Below the pieces are notes generated by a model. It did not search any database. It was not told the origin of the DNA and worked only from the letters and a program-made list of their open reading frames with translations. Shown here in pieces: positions 46,969 to 55,884 of a DNA stretch of 64,000 nt. How positions within the stretch are numbered: the stretch's first letter is position 1; each line of letters opens with the position of its first letter. Both the position numbers and the translations under genes were made by a program. This DNA is from Magnetococcales bacterium. Lineage in GTDB: Bacteria > Pseudomonadota > Magnetococcia > Magnetococcales > Magnetaquicoccaceae. The stretch covers positions 27,337-91,336 of the forward strand of contig JADGAR010000007.1 in NCBI GenBank assembly GCA_015231915.1, in the 5' to 3' direction.

Positions 46969-48417
46969 CTACCAGTGGATGCCGAGCAGGGCGAAAAAGA
47001 ATTTGGTATCGGAAATGAAGGAAGAGTTGGTGTGATCCCAGATGCGCAAGATGGCGAAAAAGAGCCACACCCCGGCGATGCGACGCGCCAACACCAGTAC
47101 CGCCAGCCATGGCGCGCGCACCGGATGGGGCCTGCCGCGCTGATTCTGCTCTCTGAGGATACTGACGAAGATGCCGATGGCCAAGACGAAGCAATAGAAG
47201 AGATACGAGGAGAAGTGCGTCATGGGCGGCAAGGCGCCCTTGATGAGCAACAGATCGAAATGCTGCAGAAAATGATAATAAAAATTACCAAAAAAGGCAG
47301 ACGCCATGGTGGCGGTAAAGATGCGCAGACGGGGATGGCCCTTGAAGAAGCTCAGATAAGTGGGAAAAAAGAAGAAATCGACGAGCAGTTCCTTGAAATA
47401 ATAATAATATCGATTCCAGAAATCCACCAGGGTCTGGGAGAGGAGGGGCTTGTAGGTGTTGCGGAAGACGTTGAAGCCGAACAGGCGCAGGCAACCGATG
47501 ATCAGATGGCCGCTGATGGCCACCTGGGTGGTTTCGTAGACCATGTCCACGAACAGGGAACCCCAGACAATGCCAAAGGAGGGCATGGCGTTGGTGCCCA
47601 GGGCGACCAGCTCGGCGATGTGATACAGCCCCAGGCGCCAGGGAGCGGTCTGGTGGGGACCGATGACCGCCATATCGAGAAGATCCAGAAAAAGATCCCA
47701 CATGGAGGCCAACACCAGCAGCTTGACCCCCGCGAGTTGCACCTTGGCCAGTTCGAGGCGTTCCTTGGCCAGTTTCGGCAGGAGGTAGTCCAGCCCCTTG
47801 CCATACGGGACCTGGGTGTAGCCAAGGAAGGGGAGGCAGTAGACCAGATGGTCCACGAAACCGGTCTGTTTGATCGATCCCCGCTTGCCGGAATAGAGCA
47901 TGAAGCCGATCCGCCAGACCAGGAAGGCGAAAAAGACCACGCAGGTGGTCAGGTTGTTGGCGATGGGCCACTCCGGGCTGTCGATGTAGCGGGCCGGCAG
48001 CAGGGAGATGACCAGGATGCAAAGCCACAAGAACCCATGCAAAAAGAGTTGCGGATGATTGCGCACCGTGCGGGGCAGGCTGGCGAACGCCAGGGAGAGC
48101 CGATAAAAGAGATAGAGCGAGCCAATTATAATAAAAGTGTTAAAAAAATACCAAAACGGGACAATCGGATCGAGTTGGGTGAGCTTGTTGAAGACGAACC
48201 AGCCACCCAGACTCAGTGTCATGATCCACATGCGCCAGCGGGGCAGCAGTTGCACCAGGATCATCAGAGGGACCAGGTATTGATAACGGGTGAAAAGCAG
48301 CAGTCCCTGGACAGCCAGCCAAAACAGCAGGTTGCCTGGCAGAGTGGTGGTGTATTCGATCAGCCGTGGATTTTCGTGGAACTGGTCAAGGGCATGATAG
48401 AAGGATCGGACGGTCAT
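46969..48417 (-). CDS. MBOAT-family membrane O-acyltransferase
   Basis: Predicted to move acyl groups across or within the inner membrane onto hydroxyl acceptors, as DltB and AlgI do. The 482-residue protein has at least ten hydrophobic segments. The MBOAT hallmark is visible: VDFWNRYYYYFKELLVDFFF, then HPRLRIFTATMASAFFGNFY followed by YHFLQHFDLLL with the likely catalytic His. YGKGLDYLLPKLAKERLEL and PSFGIVWGSLFVD are also typical. The start MTVRSFYHAL at 48417 overlaps the ACP gene stop (ATGA), pairing carrier protein and acyltransferase in the manner of DltC and DltB, though no DltA-like ligase is present. Confidence 0.85.
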   Translation of the reverse strand: MTVRSFYHALDQFHENPRLIEYTTTLPGNLLFWLAVQGLLLFTRYQYLVPLMILVQLLPRWRMWIMTLSLGGWFVFNKLTQLDPIVPFWYFFNTFIIIGSLYLFYRLSLAFASLPRTVRNHPQLFLHGFLWLCILVISLLPARYIDSPEWPIANNLTTCVVFFAFLVWRIGFMLYSGKRGSIKQTGFVDHLVYCLPFLGYTQVPYGKGLDYLLPKLAKERLELAKVQLAGVKLLVLASMWDLFLDLLDMAVIGPHQTAPWRLGLYHIAELVALGTNAMPSFGIVWGSLFVDMVYETTQVAISGHLIIGCLRLFGFNVFRNTYKPLLSQTLVDFWNRYYYYFKELLVDFFFFPTYLSFFKGHPRLRIFTATMASAFFGNFYYHFLQHFDLLLIKGALPPMTHFSSYLFYCFVLAIGIFVSILREQNQRGRPHPVRAPWLAVLVLARRIAGVWLFFAILRIWDHTNSSFISDTKFFFALLGIHW

Positions 48418-48668
48418 TGGGCGCGATTCTCGATCAATTCCAGGATCTTTTGCACGGATTCCAGTTCCGTCGGATCGACGCCGGTTTCGGAGAAGTCGAT
48501 GCGGAAGCGGGATTCGAGAAAGGCGATGATCTCCAGCATGGAAAGGGAATCGATGAGACCCGACTTGACCAGGCCGTCGTTGTCGTGCAGGCGCTCCATG
48601 GGCAGGTCCGGGCGTTTGATGGTGGCCAGGAAAGCCAGGAGTGAATTTCTGGTTGCTTGCATGTCCAT
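48414..48668 (-). CDS. Acyl carrier protein
   Basis: Small carrier carrying a 4'-phosphopantetheine arm. The 84-residue protein (start at 48668; an internal ATG at 48662 is possible) has the attachment motif GLIDSLSMLEIIAFLESRF, with Ser at about 41, and the helix VQKILELIENR. It is less acidic than fatty-acid ACP and is coupled by ATGA to the MBOAT gene, so it likely feeds acyl groups to that enzyme. No phosphopantetheine transferase is nearby. It starts the five-gene minus-strand operon, 83 bases after the RND pump gene on the same strand, so it might also be transcribed with the pump. Confidence 0.9.
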   Translation of the reverse strand: MDMQATRNSLLAFLATIKRPDLPMERLHDNDGLVKSGLIDSLSMLEIIAFLESRFRIDFSETGVDPTELESVQKILELIENRAQ

Positions 48669-48751
48669 GGGCGGCTCGTTTTTTGATGCGAAGTAGGGGT
48701 TCCCCAATCCAGGCCACTTTAACACGAACCCAACGCCAAATAAAGTCTCCT

Positions 48752-51700
48752 TCACATGGCGCGTGCGGCGGGTTCCGGCGGATCGATGCGCAAACGCACC
48801 TTTTCCAGATAGAGATAGATCACCGGAGTGATGTAGAGAGTCAGCCACTGGGAGAGGAGCAGCCCGCCCACCACGGCCAGGCCCAGGGGTTGGCGGGCCT
48901 CGCCTCCCGCACCCAGACCCAGGGCGATGGGGAGCGTGCCCATCAAGGCGGCCATCGTGGTCATCATGATGGGACGAAAACGGACCAGACAGGCCTGGCG
49001 AATGGCGACAAGGGGATCGGTTTCGCCAGCGCGACGCGCCTCGATGGCAAAATCGACCATCATGATGGCGTTCTTCTTGACGATGCCGATCAGCATGATC
49101 AGGCCCACGAAACCATAAAGATTCAAATCGAGTCCGAAAATCTTCAAGGTGATCAACGCACCCAGCCCGGCGGCAGGCAGGCCGGAAAGGATGGTCAGGG
49201 GATGGATGTAGCTTTCGTAAAGCATGCCCAGGACCAGATAGATCACCAGGACCGCCAGGCCCAACAGCCAGCCCAGGCCGGCCAGGGAGGACTGGAAGAC
49301 CTGTGCCGTGCCCTGATAGCTGGCAGTGATGGTGGGGGGCATGCCCATCTTCGCCTTGGCCTGATCGATGGCGGCGATGGCCTGACCAAGGGCCATGCCC
49401 GGAGCAAGGTCGAAAGAGAGGGTGACCGATGGCATCTGGCCCTGATGGGTGATGGTGGCCGGCCCCACGGCGCGGGAGACGCTCGCCACGGCGCTCAGCG
49501 GGACCAGGGCATCGTTGGCCCCGCGCACCCGCAACAGGGAGAGCACCGAAGGATCGGTGCGGAAGGGAGTATCCAGCTCCAACAGCAGAGCAAACTGGTT
49601 GCTGGTGGCATAAATCGTGGAAATCTGCTTTGGCCCGTAGGCGGCGTAAAGGGTCTTTTCCAGCCGTTCCGGGGTGATGCCCAGGGTGGCGGCCTTGTCG
49701 CGATCAATCGTCACCAGGGCCTGGGTCTTGGCCAGTTGCATGTCGCTGGTGACGTTCAAAAAGCCGGGCAGGTCACGCAGCGCCTTTTCCACCTTGTCGG
49801 CCCAGGCGAACAGCTCGGTGGTGTCGGTCCCCTGAATGGTGTATTGATACTGGCTCTTGGTGAGCTGGGTGCCGATACGGATCACCGGGAGATTCTGAAT
49901 GAAGGCCCTGATCCCAGGGATCTTGGCCAGCCTGGGCCGGAGACGCTTGACGATCTCGTCGGCATGGGGCCTCTCATGCATGGGCTTGAGGCGCACGAAA
50001 ATGCGACCGTTGTTCAAGGCGGACTGCACCGCCCCCCCGCCAATGAAGGACATGGTGACCAAAACCCCCGGATCCTGGCCGATGATCTCCACCACCTGGC
50101 GTTGCCGCTCGGCCATGGCCTCGAAGCCGATGTCCTGTTCGGCCTCGGTCATGCAGAAGAGCTGGCCGGTATCCTCGCTGGGCAGAAAGCCGATGGGCAT
50201 CTCGCGCCCCATCCGCACCGCCTCCCCCGCCATGAGCAAAAACAGCAAAAAAACCAGCCGGCGATGGCGCAAAGACCACTCCAGGGTGCGGGCATAACCG
50301 TTACGCAGCGCCACAAAGCCCTTGTCTGCGACCCGGATCAGCCAATTGGGCCTGCCGGAGTTGTGCGGACGCAGGAGCCGGGAACAGAGCATCGGGGTCA
50401 AAGAAAGGGAAACCAACCCGGAAAGGATCACCGTGGCCATGATGGCAACGGCGAATTCGTGCAGCAGACGGCCCAGAATCCCGCCCATGAAAAGCACCGG
50501 AATGAACACCGCAGCCAACGAAATGGTCATGGAGACAATGGTGAAGGCGATCTGCCGACCGCCGTCCAGGGTGGCCTGCCAGGGAGTTTTCCCCTCCTCC
50601 ATGTTGCGGGCGATGTTTTCCAGCATCACGATGGCATCGTCCACCACGAACCCCACCGAAAGGGTGAGGGCCATCAAAGAGATGATATTGATGCTCATCT
50701 TCATCTGCAGCATGAGGGGAAACACCCCGATCAGGGAGATGGGGAGGGCCAGGCTGGGGATGAGGGTGGCAGAGGCGTTGCCCAGAAAGAGGTAGATCAC
50801 CAGGACGACCAGCAGAAGAGAAAACAGCAGGGTCAACTGCACGTCGCTCACCGATTCGCGGATGCTTTGCGAACGGTCGTAGAGGATCTCCAGGTCGGCG
50901 GTCGCCGGCAGGAGCTGGCGGATGTCGGGCACGATGGCGCGGATGGAGTCGGCCACGGCAATGGTATTGGCCCCCGGCTGGCGTTGGATGGCCAGCACCA
51001 CACCGCGCCTGGCGCCGTACCAGGCGGCCATCAGGTCGTTTTCCGGCCCGTCCACCACCCTGGCCACCTCGTCCAGGCGCAAAGGCCGGCCATTGCGCTG
51101 GGCAATGACGATGGAGCGGTATCCCTTGGCCGATGGTGGCCGTTCCGGGGTCTCCACGGAGAGCATGCGGTTGCCGCTCAGGAGATAGCCGGTGGGGAGG
51201 TTGGGGTTGTTGCGCTGGATGGCCTCCTCGACATCCTCCAGGGAGAGGCCGTTGACGGCCAGGGCCTGGGGATCGACCTTGACGCGCACGGCAGGGGCCT
51301 GGCGACCGTAGATGCTGACCTGCGCCACGCCCGGCAACGTGGAGATGCGTTGCGACAAGGTGGTATCGGCGAAATCGGAGAGTTCGGTGAGGGGACGGCT
51401 CTCCGAAGTGAGGGCGAGATAAAACACCGGAAGATCCGCCGGATTGACCTTGCGGTAGTAGGGTGGCGTGGTCATGTTGGCGGGCAGGCGGCGTTGCGCT
51501 GCGGAGATGGCGGCCTGCACGTCCTGGGCGGCGGCGTCGATGTCGCGCTCCAGGGTGAACTGCAGGGAGATCTGGGTGGTCCCCAGACCGCTGGTGGAAG
51601 AGATGCTCTCCATTCCGGCGATGGTGGAGAATTCCTTCTCCAGGGGGAGCGCCACGGAGTTGGCCATGGTCTCCGGAGAGGCGCCGGTCAGGGAGGCGGA

Positions 51701-51841
51701 GACCTGCAGGGTGGGATAATCCACCGCAGGGAGCGCCGAGACCGGCATGCCCCGAAAGGCCAGCACCCCCATGAAAAACAGTCCCGCCATGGTCAGAACC
51801 GTGGTGACCGGGCGATGGACGAAAAAGGCGGTGATGTTCAT
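48752..51841 (-). CDS. RND-family multidrug efflux transporter (MdtB/C-like)
   Basis: Inner-membrane pump of a tripartite exporter. At 1029 residues it has normal RND length, starting MNITAFFVHRPVTTVLTMAG. The proton relay in TM4 is visible as LTLSVGFVVDDAIVMLENIARN with the Asp pair, and the porter domain has PAVDYPTLQVSASLTGASPE as in MdtB/MdtC. Three bases separate it from the adaptor gene upstream, and TolC precedes that, giving the full set TolC-MFP-RND on one strand. Only one RND subunit is present, unlike the MdtBC pair. Substrate unknown. Confidence 0.95.
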   Translation of the reverse strand: MNITAFFVHRPVTTVLTMAGLFFMGVLAFRGMPVSALPAVDYPTLQVSASLTGASPETMANSVALPLEKEFSTIAGMESISSTSGLGTTQISLQFTLERDIDAAAQDVQAAISAAQRRLPANMTTPPYYRKVNPADLPVFYLALTSESRPLTELSDFADTTLSQRISTLPGVAQVSIYGRQAPAVRVKVDPQALAVNGLSLEDVEEAIQRNNPNLPTGYLLSGNRMLSVETPERPPSAKGYRSIVIAQRNGRPLRLDEVARVVDGPENDLMAAWYGARRGVVLAIQRQPGANTIAVADSIRAIVPDIRQLLPATADLEILYDRSQSIRESVSDVQLTLLFSLLLVVLVIYLFLGNASATLIPSLALPISLIGVFPLMLQMKMSINIISLMALTLSVGFVVDDAIVMLENIARNMEEGKTPWQATLDGGRQIAFTIVSMTISLAAVFIPVLFMGGILGRLLHEFAVAIMATVILSGLVSLSLTPMLCSRLLRPHNSGRPNWLIRVADKGFVALRNGYARTLEWSLRHRRLVFLLFLLMAGEAVRMGREMPIGFLPSEDTGQLFCMTEAEQDIGFEAMAERQRQVVEIIGQDPGVLVTMSFIGGGAVQSALNNGRIFVRLKPMHERPHADEIVKRLRPRLAKIPGIRAFIQNLPVIRIGTQLTKSQYQYTIQGTDTTELFAWADKVEKALRDLPGFLNVTSDMQLAKTQALVTIDRDKAATLGITPERLEKTLYAAYGPKQISTIYATSNQFALLLELDTPFRTDPSVLSLLRVRGANDALVPLSAVASVSRAVGPATITHQGQMPSVTLSFDLAPGMALGQAIAAIDQAKAKMGMPPTITASYQGTAQVFQSSLAGLGWLLGLAVLVIYLVLGMLYESYIHPLTILSGLPAAGLGALITLKIFGLDLNLYGFVGLIMLIGIVKKNAIMMVDFAIEARRAGETDPLVAIRQACLVRFRPIMMTTMAALMGTLPIALGLGAGGEARQPLGLAVVGGLLLSQWLTLYITPVIYLYLEKVRLRIDPPEPAARAM

Positions 51842-51844
51842 GGG

Positions 51845-52954
51845 TCAGAGGCCCTTCATGATTTCCACCTTGGTCCCGGGCTTGAGGCGCCACTGACCCA
51901 CCGTGACCACCCTTTCGCCGGCCTTCAGGCCGGTGTCGATCACCGCCCGCTCCTTGTCCTCCCAGGCCAGGGTGACCGGACGGGATGCCACGCTCAGATC
52001 CTCCTCGACCACATAGACGAACGGCCCGCGCACGCCGGTCTGGAGGGCCTGCACGGGAATCGTCAGGGCACCCGGGCGGTCGGTCAGCTTCAAAACGAGA
52101 TTCACGAACAGCCCAGGCCAGAGGCGTCGGTCGGGATTGGCGGCCCTGGCCCGCAGGGAAAGGGAGGCCGACTGCCGGTCCACGCTGTTGTCCAGGGCGG
52201 TCACGGTGGCCGGAACGGGGTTTGCCGTCTCCCGGTTGGGGTGTACGAGCAGGGTCAGAGGCGACCTGGCGTGATGTTCCCTGAGGGTGGAAAAAAAGTG
52301 TTCGGCCACCGTGAAGTCGATGCAGATGGGATCCAGCTGGTTGATCACCACCAGGGGGTTGCTGTCATTGGCCTTCACCAGGTTGCCCGGATGGATGAGG
52401 ATGCGGCCCGCCACGCCGTCAATGGGGGAAACGATACTGGTGAAAGAAAGGTTCAGTTCCGCCTCGGCGATGGCGGCGCGATCCGCAGCCACGCCGGCCT
52501 CCAGCGCCCGTCGCGCCGCCACCAGACCGGCCAGCAGCTCCTCCGAGCCGAATTTCTCCTTGTTGAGGGTCGCCTGGCGTCGTTCCTTGCCGAGGGCGTT
52601 TTCCAACTGGGCGAGGTCCCGTTCCAGATCGGCCTTCAGGCGGGCCAGGCGCTGACGGGGAATGCGGTCGTCCAGATCGAAGAGCGGCGCGCCCCTGGTC
52701 ACCTCCTGACCGTCAGTGACATGCGCCTTGGCCAGGATCCCTTCCACTTGCGCCTTGACCGCCACCGAGTGACAGCTCACCGCATTGCCCATGGCCTGGA
52801 TCGTCACCGGGAGGTCCACCTGTTCCACGACGGCCACCGCGACCGTCACCGGTGGCGGCGGGGGCTTCGCCGCCCCGGACTCTTCTTTCTTTGAGCATGC
52901 CGCAAGGGTGAGCAGCAGCAAGAAACATGCACCTGACGGAGACATCCTTGTCAT
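51845..52954 (-). CDS. RND efflux periplasmic adaptor, lipoprotein
   Basis: Membrane-fusion protein linking the RND pump to TolC. The 369-residue protein has a lipoprotein signal (CFLLLLTLAACSKKEE, lipobox LAAC), the first lipoyl half VKAQVEGILAKAHVTDGQEV, a coiled-coil hairpin (about residues 105-145), the second lipoyl half SIVSPIDGVAGRILIHPGNLV, and beta-barrel and membrane-proximal parts (RLWPGLFVNLVLKL, IPVQALQTGVRGPFVYVV). It lies between tolC and the RND gene. Confidence 0.94.
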   Translation of the reverse strand: MTRMSPSGACFLLLLTLAACSKKEESGAAKPPPPPVTVAVAVVEQVDLPVTIQAMGNAVSCHSVAVKAQVEGILAKAHVTDGQEVTRGAPLFDLDDRIPRQRLARLKADLERDLAQLENALGKERRQATLNKEKFGSEELLAGLVAARRALEAGVAADRAAIAEAELNLSFTSIVSPIDGVAGRILIHPGNLVKANDSNPLVVINQLDPICIDFTVAEHFFSTLREHHARSPLTLLVHPNRETANPVPATVTALDNSVDRQSASLSLRARAANPDRRLWPGLFVNLVLKLTDRPGALTIPVQALQTGVRGPFVYVVEEDLSVASRPVTLAWEDKERAVIDTGLKAGERVVTVGQWRLKPGTKVEIMKGL

Positions 52955-52981
52955 ACCAACCCCCGTGCAAACAAGAACCGG

Positions 52982-54253
52982 TTAAAGATCGTGCAACGCC
53001 TCCAGGGTCAACTCCCCCATGGCGGCCAGCAGACGAAAACGGGCCAAAGAGAGGGCAAACCGATTCCTGGTCAACTCGGTTCGGGCCGTGAACTCCTCGT
53101 TGCGGGCATCCAACAGCTCCAACGCGGTGCGGGTTCCCACCCGAAACTCCTCCTCCACCCCGCGCATGGCCAACTCGGCGGCGGACAAGGACCCGCGCAG
53201 GGAACGATCGGCTGCCTCGAGACCTTGCAAATCCCGCACGGCGGACTCCACCTCCCGGGTCATCCGACGCCGCAACAGTTCCACTTCGGCCTGCTGTGCG
53301 TCCCGCAACGCCAATGCCTCGTCGGTTTCGGCCACCGTCATCCCACCGGCATACACCGGCACGCTCACCCCGACCCCGACCTCGTAATGCCCCACCGGAT
53401 CGGTGGTCCCGGCAATCTCCTCGCCCCAGCCACGGGCGGCCTTGAGCGTCAAGGCAACGGTGGGCAGATGCCCGGCCCGCTTCATCGCCACCTCCTCCTC
53501 GGCCACCCGCAACCGCAAACGGGCCGCCTCCAGATCGGGCCGCGCGCTGCCACGCTCCAGCATCCTTTCCAGGGGCAATTCCAGCAACCCGGAACGCACC
53601 TCCGGCAAGGCCAAATTCTCCGGCTCCTCCAGACCGGTCATTTCCTGGAAGCGGGCGCGCGCCACGGCCAGGGCACTCCCGGAGCGCACCAGGTTCGCCT
53701 CGGCGGCGGAGAGCCGCGCCTCGGCCCGGCTCACATCCGTGATGGTCAACTGCCCCACCTTGAAACGGGCGCGGGTCTCTTCCAGATGACGCGCGATCAA
53801 CTCGCGGTTGTTGCCAGCCAGCTGGGCCACCTCCCTGGCCTGCAACAACTCGGTGATCGCCACGACCGTGTCCAGGAACACCCCCTGCATCGCCGCCCGC
53901 AACTCCGCCTCGCCGGCGGCAATGTATGGACGACTCTGGCGCAGGGCGATCCAGGCCTTTTGACTGTACAGGGATTGTTTGAGCGTCACCCCCAGCATCA
54001 GGGGATCGGTGCTGGTGTGGTGCTCCGGCCAGGTCAGGTCCGTGTGGGTCCGGCTGAGGCTCGCATCGATGGAGGGGCGCAGAAGTGCACGGCTCTGGTT
54101 GTGTTTCTCTTTGGCCGCGCGCAACCGCGCCTCGGCGGCCTGGGTGCGGGGATTGCCGTGCATGGCCGCCTCCACCGGTTCCACGAAGGATCCGGCGGCC
54201 TGGGCCGCCACTGTCTGACCGAGCAGAAGCAACAGCAGCAACCCGTTACGCAT
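52982..54253 (-). CDS. TolC-family outer-membrane efflux protein
   Basis: Outer-membrane channel of the same exporter. The start at 54253 opens a clean signal peptide (MRNGLLLLLLLGQTVAAQAA). The 423 residues contain the two OEP repeats with the typical LTITDVSRAEARLSAAEANLVR and GTRTALELLDARNEEFTARTEL, and long alpha-helical stretches. It heads the TolC-MFP-RND row, 27 bases before the adaptor gene. A terminator lies between it and dksA, so it has its own promoter. Confidence 0.92.
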   Translation of the reverse strand: MRNGLLLLLLLGQTVAAQAAGSFVEPVEAAMHGNPRTQAAEARLRAAKEKHNQSRALLRPSIDASLSRTHTDLTWPEHHTSTDPLMLGVTLKQSLYSQKAWIALRQSRPYIAAGEAELRAAMQGVFLDTVVAITELLQAREVAQLAGNNRELIARHLEETRARFKVGQLTITDVSRAEARLSAAEANLVRSGSALAVARARFQEMTGLEEPENLALPEVRSGLLELPLERMLERGSARPDLEAARLRLRVAEEEVAMKRAGHLPTVALTLKAARGWGEEIAGTTDPVGHYEVGVGVSVPVYAGGMTVAETDEALALRDAQQAEVELLRRRMTREVESAVRDLQGLEAADRSLRGSLSAAELAMRGVEEEFRVGTRTALELLDARNEEFTARTELTRNRFALSLARFRLLAAMGELTLEALHDL

Positions 54254-54293
54254 GGCTTGCACCTGGATGGGCATGGAACAAAACACGACCCGA

Positions 54294-54329
54294 GAAAAAG
54301 GGCGCTCCCTCCGGAACCGGCAGGGAGCG
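54294..54329 (-). terminator. Rho-independent terminator after dksA
   Basis: Reading the minus strand, an 8-bp stem (CGCTCCCT with AGGGAGCG, at 54322-54329 and 54303-54310) with an 11-base loop is followed by CCC and five T (54296-54300). It ends dksA before the TolC gene. Confidence 0.85.
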
Positions 54330-54368
54330 ACATGGCCTCACACACGAAGAGGGGGGAGTCGCAACGCT

Positions 54369-54815
54369 TCAGGTCTCGAAGTTGATGTCCTCGACCACGC
54401 GGGTCACCTTCTCCTGACGCTCTGCGGCGGTCTTGCAGTTGATGCACAGATCGGTCACCGGACGGGCCTCCAGCCGGCGCAATCCGATCTCCACACCGCA
54501 CTCCTCGCAATAACCGTATTGATTTTCCTCGATGGCCTCCAGGGTGCGCTTGATCTTGGAGATCAGCTTGCGTTCCCGGTCGCGGGTGCGCAACTCGAAA
54601 TTGCGATCCGTTTCCAGCGAGGCTCGGTCGGTGGGATCGGCGAAGATGGCCTTTTCTTCGGTCATGATGTTGACCGTCTTTTCCGCCTCTTCCAGCAACT
54701 GGCGCTCCCATTCCAACAGGAGCTTGCGAAAGAATGCCCGCTGGTTGGGACACATGAATTCCTCGTCCTCCGAGGGCCTGTATCCTTCAGGCAATTGAAT
54801 ATCGGCGATTTTCAT
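54369..54815 (-). CDS. dksA: RNA polymerase-binding transcription factor DksA
   Basis: Binds the secondary channel of RNA polymerase and, with ppGpp, adjusts rRNA and amino-acid promoters. The 148-residue protein has the coiled-coil tip (IFADPTDRASLETDRNFELR with the conserved D-x-x-D-x-A-type pattern), KRTLEAIEENQYGYCEECGV, and the four-Cys zinc finger CEECG...LCINC. The ATG at 54815 follows GGAGG and gives normal DksA length. Confidence 0.97.
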   Translation of the reverse strand: MKIADIQLPEGYRPSEDEEFMCPNQRAFFRKLLLEWERQLLEEAEKTVNIMTEEKAIFADPTDRASLETDRNFELRTRDRERKLISKIKRTLEAIEENQYGYCEECGVEIGLRRLEARPVTDLCINCKTAAERQEKVTRVVEDINFET

Positions 54816-55647
54816 GGTCTTTGAGCCTCCACGCTGATGATGACGCCAACAGATTATGGAAAACCCCGGCAAAAGTCAATCATCAACGAACATCTTTGCC
54901 CCGCCAAACGCACACGGGTTGTCACCCGCCTTGTTTGCCGTCGGGAAAGCGTAATGCCGATGTCAAGACATCCAGCCAAGCAGTCCCCAAAACCCAAACC
55001 TCGAATATCCGTTGTGAGGGGACACTCGGATCAGGACAAACCGACCCCGCAGCGACACGCCGTGACCTGTCCGAGCAGGCGTACCTGGTGGTCGCGTGAG
55101 CTACCAATGACAAATGGCGCGAACGATCAACAAGCGTTTGCGCCGCACTCTGCAACGCCCCCGCGTCTGAGGAGTAACAGGTGGCACTTACCCCACCGGC
55201 TCGTCTCGCTGCACCACGATCCGGCAGACTTCACGTTCGACGTACAAACTCCTGATAATTTACAAAAAAAATGCATACATACACCAACAAAAAAATTAGG
55301 CATACCCCGCACTTTCATCACCAATCCGACGATTCTGAAATTATCAGGATTTCAGACACACCCCGCAAGTGCCAGCAGCCTGGCACAACCAACCCCTCGC
55401 ACAAAACACAAACATTCCCAACGGCAGAGGTTTGGCCATGTCAAGGATAGGCTATTGGCCTTCATCTGCTCCTGCCATGGAAATACTGGTATCGATCAGC
55501 AGCATGAGCGACGCGATTTCTTCTTCCAGGCAAAAAAATTAACCATTGGGACGTTCCGCCTTGCCTAAACCGAGTTAATCGATTACATTATATACAATGA
55601 TTTTCAGATTACTTCGCGTGTTTGACCTTCGTTGAGCAAAAAAATGG
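54816..55647. other. Intergenic stretch of about 830 bases, no supported gene; island edge
   Basis: Frames across this stretch lack coding character. Composition shifts from GC-rich near dksA to AT-rich after about 55250, marking the left part of the second island. On the minus strand near 55470-55545 a short segment reads EEEIASLMLLIDTSISMAG, resembling the metal-site (DxSxS) of a von Willebrand A domain, soon ended by a stop; it may be a gene remnant. An AT-rich TATATACAAT near 55589 could be a promoter for the RT-nitrilase region. Confidence 0.5.
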
Positions 55648-55884
55648 GTGCGAGGCAAAATGCTTGGCAAATTGGAAATGCGATGCAGTGGATGGTCTGA
55701 GCAAAACGCACTTGTAGCGAGTGGGACATCTGCACCAAAATTCATCACCCAAGCGGTGATGCGGGCGGGCTGGTCCCAAGCCCAAATCCGGAAGGATGTC
55801 AGCTTCACTGCAGGCACCATCGTGGTGCGCGGCAAACTGGCCAACCGTGACACCTACCAGGAACCCGGAAAGGCACTTAAATGA
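55648..55884 (+). pseudogene. Remnant of a type I restriction HsdR gene (N-terminal fragment)
   Basis: The 78-codon frame contains KFITQAVMRAGWSQAQIRKD, VSFTAGTIVVRGKLANRD, which matches the opening of type I restriction endonuclease R subunits (pattern: I-x-P-A-L-x-x-A-G-W, then Q-I-R-E-E-V-x-F-T-x-G-R-I-I-V-R-G-K). The remaining 900 or so residues, including the nuclease and helicase, are missing; homology ends near 55845. The stop overlaps the ATG of the RT-nitrilase gene as ATGA, so the fragment may still be translated and coupled to it. It could also have been recruited as a small leader protein. Confidence 0.6.

Noticed and set aside
48641-52894. A 1417-codon plus-strand frame opposite the RND pump genes
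   Set aside because: Antisense to the pump and adaptor genes, low-complexity His/Gly/Gln composition; not a gene.
55470-55545. Minus-strand segment resembling a von Willebrand A metal site (DTSIS)
   Set aside because: Only about 25 residues before a stop, and no flanking homology seen; kept only as a possible remnant in the gap description.
54837-55568. A 243-codon plus-strand frame after dksA
   Set aside because: No recognisable domain, odd His/Pro/Arg-rich composition, and it spans a change from GC-rich to AT-rich DNA; treated as a chance frame in an intergenic stretch.
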